A DNA stretch of 64,000 nt from contig NZ_PRLK01000001.1 in assembly GCF_004151455.1 (NCBI RefSeq), positions 72,146 through 136,145 of the forward strand, given 5' to 3'. Made by a program: the position numbers and the translations under genes. Of the stretch, positions 44,899 through 54,657 are shown in pieces (positions within the stretch are counted from its first letter, which is position 1; each line of letters begins with the position of its first letter). The notes under the pieces are model-generated. The model worked only from the letters and a program-made list of their open reading frames with translations, was not told where the DNA came from and did not search any database. This DNA comes from Candidatus Nanogingivalis gingivitcus (lineage in GTDB: Bacteria; Patescibacteriota; Saccharimonadia; Saccharimonadales; Saccharimonadaceae).

Positions 44899-46155
44899 AT
44901 GAAAACGGTGGGTAAAAAATCTTTTAATGTAAAGAAACACATTAAATTTGAAATTGAAAAAATTATTGAAAATGCACTTAATATGCATGCTACAGATGTG
45001 CATATTGAACCTAGGGAAGAGCTAGTTCTTGTTCGTTTTCGCATTCATGGAATTTTACATATTATATCCAAATTACCCATTGAATACTTGAATGATATTG
45101 TTAAATATTTTAAATTCTTAGGAAATTTAAATTTTGAAGAAAAGCATTTTCCACAAATGGCTACAATATCTTATGGAAAAGCTAATATTCGTATTTCAAT
45201 AACCCCTATTATGAACGGAGATAAAATAACCCTTCGCCTAATGAGGGCTAGACCATCAGTAAGAAAATTAGACCAAATTGGACTTTGGGGTGAAAATTTA
45301 AGATCTGTCAAAAAAGCTTTACGAATGCCAAGAGGAATTATTTTTACAGTAGGTGATGGTAAAAACACAACTAACTTTGCTCTGCTTGATTTCTTAAATA
45401 CAGCCGAAAAAAATATTGTAACTGTTGAAAAACAAATAGAAAAAAGAATTACTACAATAAATCAAACACAAATAAATTCTAAAATAGGTCTTTCATATAG
45501 CCTTTCAGTTAAATCTGCACTAAGTCAAAACCCTGATGTTATTTTAGTAGATAATATAAAAGATAAAGAAACGGCAGAGCTAATTTTCAACGCTAGTATG
45601 AATGGTAAATTAATAATTGCTAGCTTACCAGTACATAAAAGTACTGATGTTATACCTTTCTTAAACTTTTTAGGAATTGAACCGTTCCTAATATCTACAA
45701 ATACTTTAGCTATTATAGGACAATCTTTAATAAGGACTATTAACTCTAAATTTAGTACTCTTAAAAAAATATCGCCTACTGAATCTAAAGTACTTTTGAA
45801 TGAATTTAATATTTCCATAGATAAGCTACACCACTTAGAAAAACAATATAAAGAAGAGCTTAATTCTAAAGTAGCTATGGCGTCAAGTCTGAGTAATGTT
45901 ACACAAATTCCGTCTATAAAAAATCAAAATAATTACCTATATTACACTGGCACAACTAGCTTATTTGAAGTAATTAGCCTAATTGATGAAAAAAATAATA
46001 GCTTAAAAAATCTAATTAATATTCGCCCAACATCTTCAGATATAGAAGAGTTACTATTAGACCAAAAATTTACAACACTAAAGCAAGACGGCCTAATTAA
46101 AGCCTTAAATAATGAAACAACTATTGGCGAAGTACTCCGTAGAACTGGTTTTTAG
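44899..46155 (+). CDS. Degenerate PilB/GspE-family type IV pilus ATPase-like protein
   Basis: A 418-residue relative of secretion/pilus ATPases. The N-terminal part (NALNMHATDVHIEPREELVLVRFRIHGIL) and the late GIEPFLISTNTLAIIGQSLIRTI match PilB/GspE. Catalytic motifs are damaged: the GPTGSGKTTTLY P-loop is FTVGDGKNTTNFALL, the VGEIRD Walker B box is LVDNIKDKETAE, STLHTN is ASLPVH, and the four-cysteine zinc motif is missing. It is therefore probably not an active ATPase. A regulatory or structural pilus role, perhaps with an active PilB elsewhere, is inferred. A pilin gene follows after 26 bases with its own promoter. Confidence 0.85.
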   Translation: MKTVGKKSFNVKKHIKFEIEKIIENALNMHATDVHIEPREELVLVRFRIHGILHIISKLPIEYLNDIVKYFKFLGNLNFEEKHFPQMATISYGKANIRISITPIMNGDKITLRLMRARPSVRKLDQIGLWGENLRSVKKALRMPRGIIFTVGDGKNTTNFALLDFLNTAEKNIVTVEKQIEKRITTINQTQINSKIGLSYSLSVKSALSQNPDVILVDNIKDKETAELIFNASMNGKLIIASLPVHKSTDVIPFLNFLGIEPFLISTNTLAIIGQSLIRTINSKFSTLKKISPTESKVLLNEFNISIDKLHHLEKQYKEELNSKVAMASSLSNVTQIPSIKNQNNYLYYTGTTSLFEVISLIDEKNNSLKNLINIRPTSSDIEELLLDQKFTTLKQDGLIKALNNETTIGEVLRRTGF

Positions 46156-46168
46156 TAGTATTTTATAG

Positions 46169-46174
46169 TATAAT
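46169..46174 (+). promoter_or_regulatory. -10 box, leaderless type (pilin gene)
   Basis: TATAAT, 7 bases before ATG at 46182; it lies between the PilB-like stop and the pilin start. Confidence 0.6.
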
Positions 46175-46181
46175 ACTGTTT

Positions 46182-46568
46182 ATGAAAAATAAATCTGGGT
46201 TTACTATTCCTGAAGTTGTGGTGGTTGTAATATTCCTCATTATTGCTGGAGTATTCTTTACCATTCAAAAAACAGACCTTGAGGCTTCTAAACGCGATAA
46301 TGAACGTAAAACAGCCATAAATGCAATTTATTATTCCTTAGAAAATGTTTTCTATAAAAATAACGGCTATTACCCAGAAAAAATTAGTGAAAAAAATATT
46401 AATACTATTGACCCAAATTTATTTACCGATAAGTCTGGTATAAATCTTGGTGAAGCTGGTAGTGAATATTCTTACGAGGCCAAAGGATGTCAAGAAGGTA
46501 AGTGTAAAGGCTATACCCTAAAAAGCAACCTAGAGAAAGAAGACCCTTACGTAAAAAATAATCAATAA
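46182..46568 (+). CDS. Type IV pilin-like protein
   Basis: Prepilin of 128 residues. The leader MKNKSG is short and basic and the cut site is G/FTIPEV, with the Glu at mature position 5. A hydrophobic helix follows (VVVVVIFLIIAGVFFTI), and then a polar globular part of about 95 residues. Two close cysteines (KGCQEGKCKGY) may form a small disulfide loop near the C-terminus. It is shorter than major pilins, so it may be a minor pilin or pseudopilin. Pili are likely involved in host-cell contact in this group. Confidence 0.9.
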   Translation: MKNKSGFTIPEVVVVVIFLIIAGVFFTIQKTDLEASKRDNERKTAINAIYYSLENVFYKNNGYYPEKISEKNINTIDPNLFTDKSGINLGEAGSEYSYEAKGCQEGKCKGYTLKSNLEKEDPYVKNNQ

Positions 46569-46583
46569 ATAAAAACATATTTT

Positions 46584-46620
46584 AAATAAGGTAGCTAAGA
46601 ATTTAGCCACCTTATTTTTT
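46584..46620. terminator. Bidirectional terminator between convergent pilin and PH-domain genes
   Basis: Fourteen-bp stem with one mismatch (46584-46597 with 46604-46617), 6-base loop, T tract on the plus side. It reaches the stop codon of the convergent gene. Confidence 0.8.
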
Positions 46621-47305
46621 AAATGCTCATTTTTTCACCTAAACTCAGTAATTCTTCAGATATAGGTTCTTTTTTCTTGCAAGCTTCTACTATATCACCT
46701 AAAAGCTCTGCTTTTTTACTAGGATCGGGGGCAAAATTGAATGTATAGGTAGATTCATCACCTATGGTACTTAATTTAATTGTTCCATAGTTAAATAAAT
46801 GTTGCATAACACCAACTTGCGTAAAGCTAATATCTTCAATAGATTCTAAATTAATTACCTGTTTTTTAGTATTTAAAATACCACTAACGATCCACTGTAA
46901 AGCTCTTTCATTGGTTATTATTAATTTGTTAGCCTTATAAACAGTATAATTAACATAACTTAATACTAGTAACAATGCTATGATTGGTAAGAAAAAGATA
47001 GATAAATTAGCTTTAATATTTTCAGGGAGTACAATTTTAGTACGAACAAAAGATAATAATATCCAAAGGCTTGTTAATACAATAAATAAAAATAAAGATA
47101 TTATTAAAGTTCCTACATAACCAATATAATGTCTTTTAACAGACACAACAACATATTCATCATTATCTAAAGATACATCAGGATATTTTGCTAAAGATTT
47201 TTCCCTTCTCCTAACTATTTCAGCATTATAAACACCTTGCTCTTGCTGAACTTTTTTTTCTTCCATTTCTTGAGTTAGTCTATCGGCTAAGCTATTATTC
47301 TCCAT
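46619..47305 (-). CDS. Membrane protein with bacterial PH domain
   Basis: A 228-residue protein. A charged cytosolic N-terminus (1-50) with coiled-coil character is followed by two transmembrane helices (about 58-85 and 100-118). A bacterial PH-like domain (about 120-205; [20 protein letters not shown] and [14 protein letters not shown]) fits the bPH2/DUF304 family. These domains are often found beside membrane-stress functions; the role here is unknown. The start overlaps the ruvB end by 11 bases. Confidence 0.82.
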   Translation of the reverse strand: MENNSLADRLTQEMEEKKVQQEQGVYNAEIVRRREKSLAKYPDVSLDNDEYVVVSVKRHYIGYVGTLIISLFLFIVLTSLWILLSFVRTKIVLPENIKANLSIFFLPIIALLLVLSYVNYTVYKANKLIITNERALQWIVSGILNTKKQVINLESIEDISFTQVGVMQHLFNYGTIKLSTIGDESTYTFNFAPDPSKKAELLGDIVEACKKKEPISEELLSLGEKMSI

Positions 47306-48314
47306 CTTCCCATTCCTTTCCTAAGTGATTAAAAGCTTTTCTAGTAATTATTCTCCCTCTTGGCGTTCTATGGATAAATCCTATTTGCATTAAGTAAGGT
47401 TCATAAAAATCTTCAATTGTTGATGGCTCATCACCCGTAAGTGCTGCCATAGTATTCAAGCCAACTGGCCGAGTATTATAATTTTCAATAACTGAACTTA
47501 TTAAATTCCTATCAGCTGAATCTAATCCTAATTCGTCAATCTCTAACATTTTTAAAGCTTTTTTAGTGTTTTCTTCATCAACTATACCACCGTTAACTTC
47601 TGCATAATCCCTAACACGCTTAATTAACCTATTAGCTATTCGTGGTGTTAGCCTTGCTCTAGTAGACAGCATACTACTAGCTTTAGCCGTTATGTCTATT
47701 CCTAAAATTTTTGCAGACCTAGTAATGATTAAGCTTATTTCACTAGGCGTATAAAATTCTAGCCTATAAATATGGCCAAATCTATCTCTTAGTGGTGCTG
47801 ATAATGAACCTGTTTTAGTTGTAGCACCAATAACTGTAAACCGTGGTAAATCTAACCTTACAGACCTAGCAGCTGGACCTTTGCCTATAATAATATCTAA
47901 CTTGTAATCTTCCATAGCAGAATACAATATCTCTTCAACCGTTCTAGGCAATCTATGTATTTCATCAATAAATAAGATATCGCCATCTTGCAAGTTTGTT
48001 AATATAGAAGCTAAATCTCCTGCTTTTTCAACAGCTGGCCCAGAAGTAACCCTTAAACTAACACCCATTTCCTTAGCTATAACATTAGCCATAGTAGTTT
48101 TTCCCAGTCCTGGAGGACCATATAATAGAACATGGTCAATACAATCCCCTCTTTTTTTAGCTGCACTTATGGCAAGTTTAAGGTTTTTCTTTATTTTTTC
48201 TTGACCAATATACTCATCAAAACTAGAGGGTCGCAGCGTAACCTCTTCTTTTACTTCTGCTTCTAGCCTATCTTCTTCTATAACCTCAGGGTCTAATATA
48301 CGCTCTATAGCCAT
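47295..48314 (-). CDS. ruvB: Holliday junction branch migration helicase RuvB
   Basis: AAA+ motor of the RuvAB complex, 339 residues, normal length. N-terminal [19 protein letters not shown], Walker [16 protein letters not shown], Walker [17 protein letters not shown], sensor [19 protein letters not shown] and a C-terminal winged helix ending [16 protein letters not shown] are all present. It is separated from ruvA and ruvC by 10 kb. It forms a small operon with the PH-domain protein. The promoter TGTTAAAAT lies 8 bases before the ATG. Confidence 0.98.
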   Translation of the reverse strand: MAIERILDPEVIEEDRLEAEVKEEVTLRPSSFDEYIGQEKIKKNLKLAISAAKKRGDCIDHVLLYGPPGLGKTTMANVIAKEMGVSLRVTSGPAVEKAGDLASILTNLQDGDILFIDEIHRLPRTVEEILYSAMEDYKLDIIIGKGPAARSVRLDLPRFTVIGATTKTGSLSAPLRDRFGHIYRLEFYTPSEISLIITRSAKILGIDITAKASSMLSTRARLTPRIANRLIKRVRDYAEVNGGIVDEENTKKALKMLEIDELGLDSADRNLISSVIENYNTRPVGLNTMAALTGDEPSTIEDFYEPYLMQIGFIHRTPRGRIITRKAFNHLGKEWEDGE

Positions 48315-48322
48315 TACACTTT

Positions 48323-48331
48323 ATTTTAACA
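48323..48331 (-). promoter_or_regulatory. Extended -10 promoter, near-leaderless (ruvB)
   Basis: TGTTAAAAT on the minus strand, 8 bases before the ATG. No LexA-type box was recognised. Confidence 0.55.
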
Positions 48332-48354
48332 TATAAGGTATAAAAACACACACT

Positions 48355-49080
48355 TTACTCTTGTGGATTTGCAATAGCTTTTTTAATATCATCATATTTA
48401 AAGCCTTGCCTCATTAAATAATTGATTAACTTTTGTTCATCATTATATTTAGATCTTTTTTTATTAATTACTTTTATAATTTCTTTTTGATCATCTCTTG
48501 AAGATTCACTAATTGCATTTTCAATAATATCACTAGAAACACCTTTTGTTATAAGCTCACTTTTAATTTTTTTTACAGAAATACCTTTTCTATAATTTCG
48601 GTTATTTACCCAATAGGTAGCAAACTTATTATCATCAATATAACCTTTTTCTTCTAGCCTATTAATCACTGGCAAAACAATATCTTTAGGTATACCCTTT
48701 TTAATAAATAGCTCACCACTTCGTTTTTTAGCTGGCTTATCTAAAGTTTTAGTTTGCAAATAATTATAAACTTCTTTTTTAGAATGTGGTCTCATTAAGC
48801 AATATTCTACTGCCCTTGAATATATTTTCCCAAATTGGCTTTGTTTTTCTAATTCTAATAGTTCTTCTTCATTTATTTTTTGCCCTACCCTAATACCAAG
48901 TTCTGTAATTTGGTAAACATCTAGGCTGAAGCTAAATTTATTATTTACGAAAATATTTACCCTATTCTCTGACCTTACTGCCTGCCGTATATCTGTTATA
49001 ACTAAAATAGAAGAAGCAACTTCTTCATTTCTCAAAGTTGCTTCTTTTTCATTAAAATTTAAGCTGTCAAATATTTCCAT
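48355..49080 (-). CDS. recX: Regulatory protein RecX
   Basis: Modulator of RecA filaments, 241 residues. The family's helical three-repeat fold is visible (AVEYCLMRPHSKKEVYNYL, then INRLEEKGYIDDNKFATYWVNNRN, then LINYLMRQGFKYDDIKKAI). The first 90 residues are an extra N-terminal segment (VNIFVNNKFSFSLDVYQITELGI), a beta unit also seen in some RecX proteins. It starts 3 bases after the recA stop, so recA-recX is an operon, the usual arrangement. Confidence 0.9.
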   Translation of the reverse strand: MEIFDSLNFNEKEATLRNEEVASSILVITDIRQAVRSENRVNIFVNNKFSFSLDVYQITELGIRVGQKINEEELLELEKQSQFGKIYSRAVEYCLMRPHSKKEVYNYLQTKTLDKPAKKRSGELFIKKGIPKDIVLPVINRLEEKGYIDDNKFATYWVNNRNYRKGISVKKIKSELITKGVSSDIIENAISESSRDDQKEIIKVINKKRSKYNDEQKLINYLMRQGFKYDDIKKAIANPQE

Positions 49081-49083
49081 ATA

Positions 49084-50145
49084 TTAAGCTTGTTGTTCTT
49101 GCTTAGCTTCCTCTGTAGTAGCTTCTTCACCAAAAAGAATACTTCTAACTTTCTTTTCAATTTCTTCCATTATTTCAGGATTATCTTTTAAGTATCTTTT
49201 GGCATTCTCTCTTCCTTGGCCAATATTTTGATCATTATATTTATAAAATGCCCCCGATTTTGCCACTACTTCATTTTCAACAGCTAGGTCTAGAATATCA
49301 CCAGTTTTTGAAATACCCTCATTGTACATAATATCAAATTCGGCAGTTCTAAAAGGTGCAGCAATTTTATTTTTTACAATTTTAACTTTTGTTCTATTAC
49401 CTATAATATCGTCACCTTGCTTAATTTGGGAAATTCTTCTAATATCTGCCCTAACTGAAGCGTAAAACTTTAATGCATTACCACCAGTTGTAGTTTCAGG
49501 ATTACCAAACATTACACCTATTTTCATACGAATTTGGTTAATAAAAATAACTGTAGCTTTTGATTTATTGATGATTCCTGTAAGTTTTCTTAATGCTTGA
49601 CTCATTAATCTAGCCTGAAGACCCATATGTGAATCACCCATGTCGCCATCAATTTCAGCTTGAGGAACTAGAGCAGCTACAGAGTCTACCACAATTAAGT
49701 CAACTGCATTTGAACGAACTAAAGTTTCACAAATTTCTAAAGCTTGCTCACCATTATCAGGCTGTGCAACAAGTAAATTTTCAGTATCTACACCTAATTT
49801 TTTTGCATAAGCTGGGTCTAAAGCATGCTCGGCATCAATAAAAGCAGCCGTACCACCTTGCTTTTGAATTTCTGCAATAGCATGAAGAGTTAAAGTTGTT
49901 TTTCCACTTGATTCAGGACCATAAATTTCAATAATCCTACCCTTAGGGTAGCCACCACCTAAAGCCAAATCAATAGAAAGGCTACCACTAGGTAAAAGCT
50001 CAACATCAACTTTATGGTTTTCACCTAGCTTCATAATTGAACCATCACCAAATTGTTTAGAAATTTGTGCTATAGCTAAATCTAGTGCCTGCTTTTTTCC
50101 GTCATTATTTGAAATATCATTCATTTCCTTTTTAGTTTTTGCCAT
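49084..50145 (-). CDS. recA: Recombinase RecA
   Basis: DNA strand-exchange ATPase of 353 residues. Walker A is [10 protein letters not shown], Walker [13 protein letters not shown], and the L1/L2 loop regions and [27 protein letters not shown] are canonical. The C-terminal tail is acidic. The start is fixed by AGGAGGA 4 bases upstream. recX follows directly. No SOS box was recognised in the short upstream gap. Confidence 0.99.
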   Translation of the reverse strand: MAKTKKEMNDISNNDGKKQALDLAIAQISKQFGDGSIMKLGENHKVDVELLPSGSLSIDLALGGGYPKGRIIEIYGPESSGKTTLTLHAIAEIQKQGGTAAFIDAEHALDPAYAKKLGVDTENLLVAQPDNGEQALEICETLVRSNAVDLIVVDSVAALVPQAEIDGDMGDSHMGLQARLMSQALRKLTGIINKSKATVIFINQIRMKIGVMFGNPETTTGGNALKFYASVRADIRRISQIKQGDDIIGNRTKVKIVKNKIAAPFRTAEFDIMYNEGISKTGDILDLAVENEVVAKSGAFYKYNDQNIGQGRENAKRYLKDNPEIMEEIEKKVRSILFGEEATTEEAKQEQQA

Positions 50146-50206
50146 ACTCCTCCTCTTATATCTATATTTATTTTATCAGCTTAAAAAAATGTTTTCAACT
50201 ATACAC

Positions 50207-50761
50207 CTATCTAAAAGGGTTCACGTAATTTGGTACAAAATTCTCATTTTGCTCTGCTCTTTTCCTAGGAGTAGATTCAAGTTCTGATTTGATAATTATT
50301 TTTTCATCATCTATTTCAGTAATTTGATTGCGATGAATAGTTAAAGTTGCAACATTAAGGCTTTTTAGCAGAGGCCTTTTAACTATTAACTGCTGAACGC
50401 TAAAATTGGCAAGGCTTATTGTATAGTCAATAATTGTCCCTACTTTATTACCATCTTGATCTATAACTTTTAACCCCTCTAGTTTAAAATTGAGTTTAAG
50501 AATGTCATTAATTTTAATTACATCTTCTGGTTTAACAAATTCTTCCCCAGAATCAATAATAAAACCTAGTCGAGATAATTCCCTAAGATCTGCTACCCTA
50601 ATTAAAAGCCTTTCATTAGAAAATTGATTCTCATCAGTCTCATAAGCTATAATGCTTAAATCTTCCGGATTTACTATCGCATCTCCAATTAAAGCAATTT
50701 GAGAACCTGTTTGTAGGCTCATTATTGGAGTTTTCTTAATTTTTGTAGCTAATAGTAACAC
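50207..50761 (-). CDS. PRC-barrel domain protein
   Basis: A 184-residue cytosolic protein with two PRC-barrel-like units (about 10-85 and 90-150; KVIDQDGNKVGTIIDYTISLANFSVQQLIV is the second). PRC barrels serve in RNA processing and photosynthetic assembly, but many are of unknown role. The start is probably GTG at 50759-50761, which overlaps the stop of the upstream surface-protein gene (TAGTG) and so is translationally coupled. ATG at 50722 is an alternative without a ribosome site. Confidence 0.8.
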   Translation of the reverse strand: MLLLATKIKKTPIMSLQTGSQIALIGDAIVNPEDLSIIAYETDENQFSNERLLIRVADLRELSRLGFIIDSGEEFVKPEDVIKINDILKLNFKLEGLKVIDQDGNKVGTIIDYTISLANFSVQQLIVKRPLLKSLNVATLTIHRNQITEIDDEKIIIKSELESTPRKRAEQNENFVPNYVNPFR

Positions 50762-52329
50762 TATTTTTTTATACCCTTCTTTACTATTTGAATTATTTTT
50801 TCTTTAAAATTTAAAGCTATAAATGATATTAATATAACCATTATACCAGCAACTAGCCACCAACCTGTAAATTCTACTTTAGTTTCTTGATTATTTATTT
50901 TATTAATACCATCATTATTTTTTACAGGATCGCTTGCACCGACATTTTTAACTATTCTACGACATCTACCAGTATCTGGATTCTTCTCATATCCATCTTT
51001 ACATATATTTTCGTTATTATGTATAATAGCTATTTTTCTACACCTATTTGTGTTTTCATCCCTAAAATAACCATTTCGACAAGGAGTTAGAGTTTTATAA
51101 GCTATTAGCGTAGATTGTTTTCTACACCTGTTAGTGCTTTGGTTAAGATAGTACCCTTTTGGACATTGTTTAACTGAAATATTATTATGAGAAACTATTT
51201 TATGAGGTTCTGTTTTATTTATAATGCATTTTTGCTCTTTGTTACTATACTCTGAACCATCTTTACATATTCTTTTCTTCTCTTCTATGTTAGGCTTTTT
51301 AATACATCTACCACTTTTATTATTTAAATAATACCCCTCTCGGCAAGGCTGGAAAATATTTTCTTCACCCTTAGTAATTTTATAGGTTTGAACCCAAGTA
51401 TTATTTTGTTTAACCCAACTTTTACCTCTTACCCCTCCGTGAATAATAGCTGAGTCTATTTCATTATCGTTTTCATCTAACAAATATATTTCTACTTTAT
51501 TTTTTAGAGGTAATATAATTTCAGCATCTTCATTATTAGTAATAAAGTATTTATCTATCTCTTTATTTTTAATTCTATAAAATTGTTCTTTATTACCGTA
51601 TTTAATAGCTAAAGTACATAACTTAACAGAAATTCTATGATCTTCTTTATTTACAAGCTCTATGAAAGAGTTTTTATTATCGCTAAATATTTCGTTAATT
51701 CTTAAACTATTACAATTATTTATTTTTTGCTTATCTTCTTTATCTATAGGATCCTCTTTTTTAGGATTTAAATGCTCCTCACTTTCTTCTACATTTTCCT
51801 CTTTACTGTCAGCTGTGTAACCACCATAGCTTATTTCTTCACTACCTAAAATATTACCAAATTCTAATGATTCATCATCACTATTATTACCCTCAGCTTT
51901 ATTTATAAAATTCTTTTTTTCATCCCCTTCGGCATTTTTAATTAAACCGTACTTATTACAAATTGAGTCTTCATCATTACAGAAATAATTAATTAACTGA
52001 TTATCAATAAAAAGTTTTAGAATTGTTTTTTTATTTATTTTAGCTTTATTATATGTTAAATCTGCCTCTTTATTTTGAGCTATTAATATATAAGAATTTT
52101 GCCCTAAATTACCAGAATTTAAATGGAAAAGCTCTTGATTATTTTTATCAGTAATTCTTAAATTATTAAAATGAGTGCTTATTCCTTGATTTTTAATTTG
52201 AATAAACTCCCTATTATTCGCTAAAGATATTCTAGAAAAATAAACATTATTAGTAGATGCAAAGCTAAAGTTATTAAATAATATAGAGCTAATTATACCG
52301 AGAAATATTATAAAAAAGTATTTTTTCAT
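50761..52329 (-). CDS. Cell-surface protein with five Cys-pair repeats and a C-terminal membrane anchor
   Basis: A 522-residue exported protein. Signal peptide about 1-24. Two beta-rich domains resembling lamin-tail/LTD folds (about 28-115 and 205-310; SLRINEIFSDNKNSFIELVN) flank an acidic linker (E/D/N-rich, 130-200). Five repeats of about 25-30 residues follow (330-465), each of the form CxxGYxxNxxTxRCRKI. A transmembrane helix (WWLVAGIMVILISFIALNF) and a Lys-rich tail end the protein. Paired cysteines suggest one disulfide per repeat, a possible target of the DsbA-like enzyme. Function unknown. GGAGA precedes the ATG. Confidence 0.82.
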   Translation of the reverse strand: MKKYFFIIFLGIISSILFNNFSFASTNNVYFSRISLANNREFIQIKNQGISTHFNNLRITDKNNQELFHLNSGNLGQNSYILIAQNKEADLTYNKAKINKKTILKLFIDNQLINYFCNDEDSICNKYGLIKNAEGDEKKNFINKAEGNNSDDESLEFGNILGSEEISYGGYTADSKEENVEESEEHLNPKKEDPIDKEDKQKINNCNSLRINEIFSDNKNSFIELVNKEDHRISVKLCTLAIKYGNKEQFYRIKNKEIDKYFITNNEDAEIILPLKNKVEIYLLDENDNEIDSAIIHGGVRGKSWVKQNNTWVQTYKITKGEENIFQPCREGYYLNNKSGRCIKKPNIEEKKRICKDGSEYSNKEQKCIINKTEPHKIVSHNNISVKQCPKGYYLNQSTNRCRKQSTLIAYKTLTPCRNGYFRDENTNRCRKIAIIHNNENICKDGYEKNPDTGRCRRIVKNVGASDPVKNNDGINKINNQETKVEFTGWWLVAGIMVILISFIALNFKEKIIQIVKKGIKK

Positions 52330-52403
52330 ATTTTATCTCCATAAAAAGAGTTTTTGTTAGTATAACCTAATATTAGCATAAGCTTATATTAATATCAATT
52401 TTT

Positions 52404-52449
52404 GTAATTAAAAAATAACCCACACATTGGTAGGTTATTTTTTAATTAC
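52404..52449 (-). terminator. Intrinsic terminator after rplA
   Basis: Perfect 17-bp stem (52404-52420 with 52433-52449) with a 12-base loop; the stem itself contains the A/T runs, so it may work both ways. Confidence 0.85.
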
Positions 52450-52460
52450 ATAGGCCTTTA

Positions 52461-53486
52461 TTAAGCAATTGGATTTTCAATTTTAATGTTTGGACCTTGT
52501 GAAGTAGAAATATTTACAGATTTAACATATGCACCTTTTAAGCTTGAAGGTTTTTGTGCTGCCAAGCTATCAAAGAATGCTTTTGCGTTTTCACTTAACT
52601 TTTCTTCACCGAAAGATACTTTACCTACAGATAAATGCACAATGGCTTGTTTATCTACACGGTATTCAACCTTACCAGCTTTAGCTTCTTCTACAGCTTT
52701 AGCAACATCTACTGCTACAGTACCAGCTTTAGGGTTTGGCATAAGGCCACGTGGTCCAAGTAATCTAGCATATTTTCCTAGTTTTGGCATATATGCTGGA
52801 GTTGCTACTAATACATCAAAGTTTAATTCTTCTTTGTCTAATTGTTTTAGGAATGTTTCGTCACCAACGATATCGGCACCAGCTTTTTTAGCACTTTCAT
52901 GCATATCTTCAGGAGCAAATACAGCAACTTTTACATTTTTACCTGTTCCATTAGGTAATACAACTGTAGTACGAATATTTTGGTCAGCCTGTCTTGGATC
53001 TACACCTAATTTAACATGAACTTCAACACTAGCATCAAATTTAGCTGGATTAGTTTCAGTAGCAAGTTTTAGACCTTCAGCTAAGCTGTAAACTTTATTT
53101 TTCTCAATTTTCTTAGCAACTTCTTGGTATTTTTTACCACGACGTTCAATTCTAGGCCTAGTTACAGGTTTTGGACCTTTTGCTTTTAGAACTTCGCTAC
53201 CATCTAAAGGTGTAGTGTCACCAGAAGCTTTTCTAGCTTCTTTTTCTTCTTTAGCAAGAACTTCTTCAGCGTGTTTTTTACTTCTTTTACCGCTTTTAGC
53301 GAATTTTTCTTCAGCTACTTCTTCAATAGCTTCAGCAACTTCAATTGCTTCTACGATTTCTTCAGCAATTTCTTCTGCTTTATAACCTTTTATAGCTTCA
53401 TTTATTTCTGCTATAGTCATTTTTTCAGAAACTTCTAGCCCTAAAGCTTTAGCTTCTTCTATAAGATCAGCTTTTTTCTTAGCCAT
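52461..53486 (-). CDS. rplA: 50S ribosomal protein L1 with N-terminal extension
   Basis: Ribosomal stalk-base protein. Residues from about 115 onward are a normal L1 (YSLAEGLKLATETNPAKFDASVEV, LGVDPRQADQNIRTTVVLPN, LLGPRGLMPNPKAGTV). The first 110 or so residues are additional. A SAP/HeH-like helical unit (KADLIEEAKALGLEVSEKMT) is followed by an E/A/K-rich helix and a basic patch (KSGKRSKKH). I placed the start at ATG 53486; the AAAGGA site is 13 bases upstream, rather far. The leader of about 80 bases contains a small GACGAAAAGTC hairpin and may host L1 autoregulation. Confidence 0.93.
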   Translation of the reverse strand: MAKKKADLIEEAKALGLEVSEKMTIAEINEAIKGYKAEEIAEEIVEAIEVAEAIEEVAEEKFAKSGKRSKKHAEEVLAKEEKEARKASGDTTPLDGSEVLKAKGPKPVTRPRIERRGKKYQEVAKKIEKNKVYSLAEGLKLATETNPAKFDASVEVHVKLGVDPRQADQNIRTTVVLPNGTGKNVKVAVFAPEDMHESAKKAGADIVGDETFLKQLDKEELNFDVLVATPAYMPKLGKYARLLGPRGLMPNPKAGTVAVDVAKAVEEAKAGKVEYRVDKQAIVHLSVGKVSFGEEKLSENAKAFFDSLAAQKPSSLKGAYVKSVNISTSQGPNIKIENPIA

Positions 53487-53620
53487 TTTCTTAAAAATGT
53501 CCTTTCTGTGGTAATTACGACTTTTCGTCTCCCAACATTGATTTATATTTATCTTGTATATAATACCATTTTTAAGGGTAAAAATCAATAAATGCTAAAA
53601 TAAAAGAGCCTGAAAATGCT

Positions 53621-54568
53621 CTATAAAATTGCGATTTTTATATTATCACAAATTTTAACTTCAATTTTAGAAACTTTTTCAACCTTAATCGCTTCGCCCT
53701 CAATTTGAATAGTGATTTTTCTTGGTTTTTTAAACTCTATCCCTACTTTTTTAGTGCGAGTTAGGGGGATTTTTCCTATAATTCCAGATAATAGAAAAGG
53801 TACATTTTTAATAAGATTTGCTGAGTTTAAAGCACTAAAACCAAAATTTTTATTGTCAATTTTATTAGCCGAGCTCCTCATAATTCGCGCCATACGTGGA
53901 CCGTTCATAAAAACAAGATCTGTTACTATTTTTTTTGGGAGGCTATATTCTTTATCATCTAAACTAATACTTTCAATTTTCATTAGATGTTTTTTACGAT
54001 GTTTAAAATAAAAACGTGTTGCAGCAAATAAACTCAGTATTAATCGTAAATTTCGTCTATGAATCTTCTTTAATACTCTTCTAAGTTTTTTACCTTCAAA
54101 AATTTCTGCCATTTCTGCAGTTAGCCCAATAGTAGCATAAAGTGGTGCATAGCGAAAAAATTTACCATTAATTTTAATCTCAAGGGGGTGTATTTCTGTT
54201 TTCATTTTGCCACTCTCAATTGCACGAAGCATAGCTTTACCTGAGTTTTTCGAAAAACTATGGGCATAATCATTAAAATTACCGAACCCTGTAAATTTCA
54301 TTTTAATATTTTTTTGACCAGAGATCGCTACAGCATTACTTGCTATATGTGCAGTTCCATCTCCACCAGCAACTAAAATAATATCACCACTATGCAAAAT
54401 TTTAGCCATCTCTTGAGTATTTTCCATTGGCGTAGTTGGTTGAATTTCAAAAACCGAAAGTTGGTCGTCATTAAAACATTTATTGTTCAAGAATGACAAT
54501 ATCTTTTTTTCAACCAGTTTAAAGCCACTTGATCGTGGATTAACAACAAGTATTAAGTGTTTTTTCAT
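53621..54568 (-). CDS. Diacylglycerol/lipid kinase family protein
   Basis: A 315-residue cytosolic enzyme of the DAGK catalytic family (YegS/DgkB-like). The nucleotide-binding start reads LVVNPRSSGFKLVEKK and the GGDGT motif is ILVAGGDGTAHIASNA. A central basic region (KLRRVLKKIHRRNLRLIL, KHRKKHLMK) may contact membrane lipid. The substrate is unknown; a lipid or sphingoid-type alcohol is expected. It lies between rplK and rplA, which are normally adjacent, and has its own TATAAT 8 bases before the ATG. A terminator separates it from rplK. Confidence 0.87.
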   Translation of the reverse strand: MKKHLILVVNPRSSGFKLVEKKILSFLNNKCFNDDQLSVFEIQPTTPMENTQEMAKILHSGDIILVAGGDGTAHIASNAVAISGQKNIKMKFTGFGNFNDYAHSFSKNSGKAMLRAIESGKMKTEIHPLEIKINGKFFRYAPLYATIGLTAEMAEIFEGKKLRRVLKKIHRRNLRLILSLFAATRFYFKHRKKHLMKIESISLDDKEYSLPKKIVTDLVFMNGPRMARIMRSSANKIDNKNFGFSALNSANLIKNVPFLLSGIIGKIPLTRTKKVGIEFKKPRKITIQIEGEAIKVEKVSKIEVKICDNIKIAIL

Positions 54569-54610
54569 ATATGATTATTATATAATTTTTTAATTAAAAA
54601 GATAAATAAA

Positions 54611-54644
54611 AAATAAATTCGCCCCATTTAGAACGAATTTATTT
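54611..54644 (-). terminator. Intrinsic terminator after rplK
   Basis: Eleven-bp stem AAATAAATTCG/CGAATTTATTT (54611-54621 with 54634-54644), 12-base loop, T-rich continuation on the minus strand. Confidence 0.8.
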
Positions 54645-54657
54645 GTTATAAAATTTA

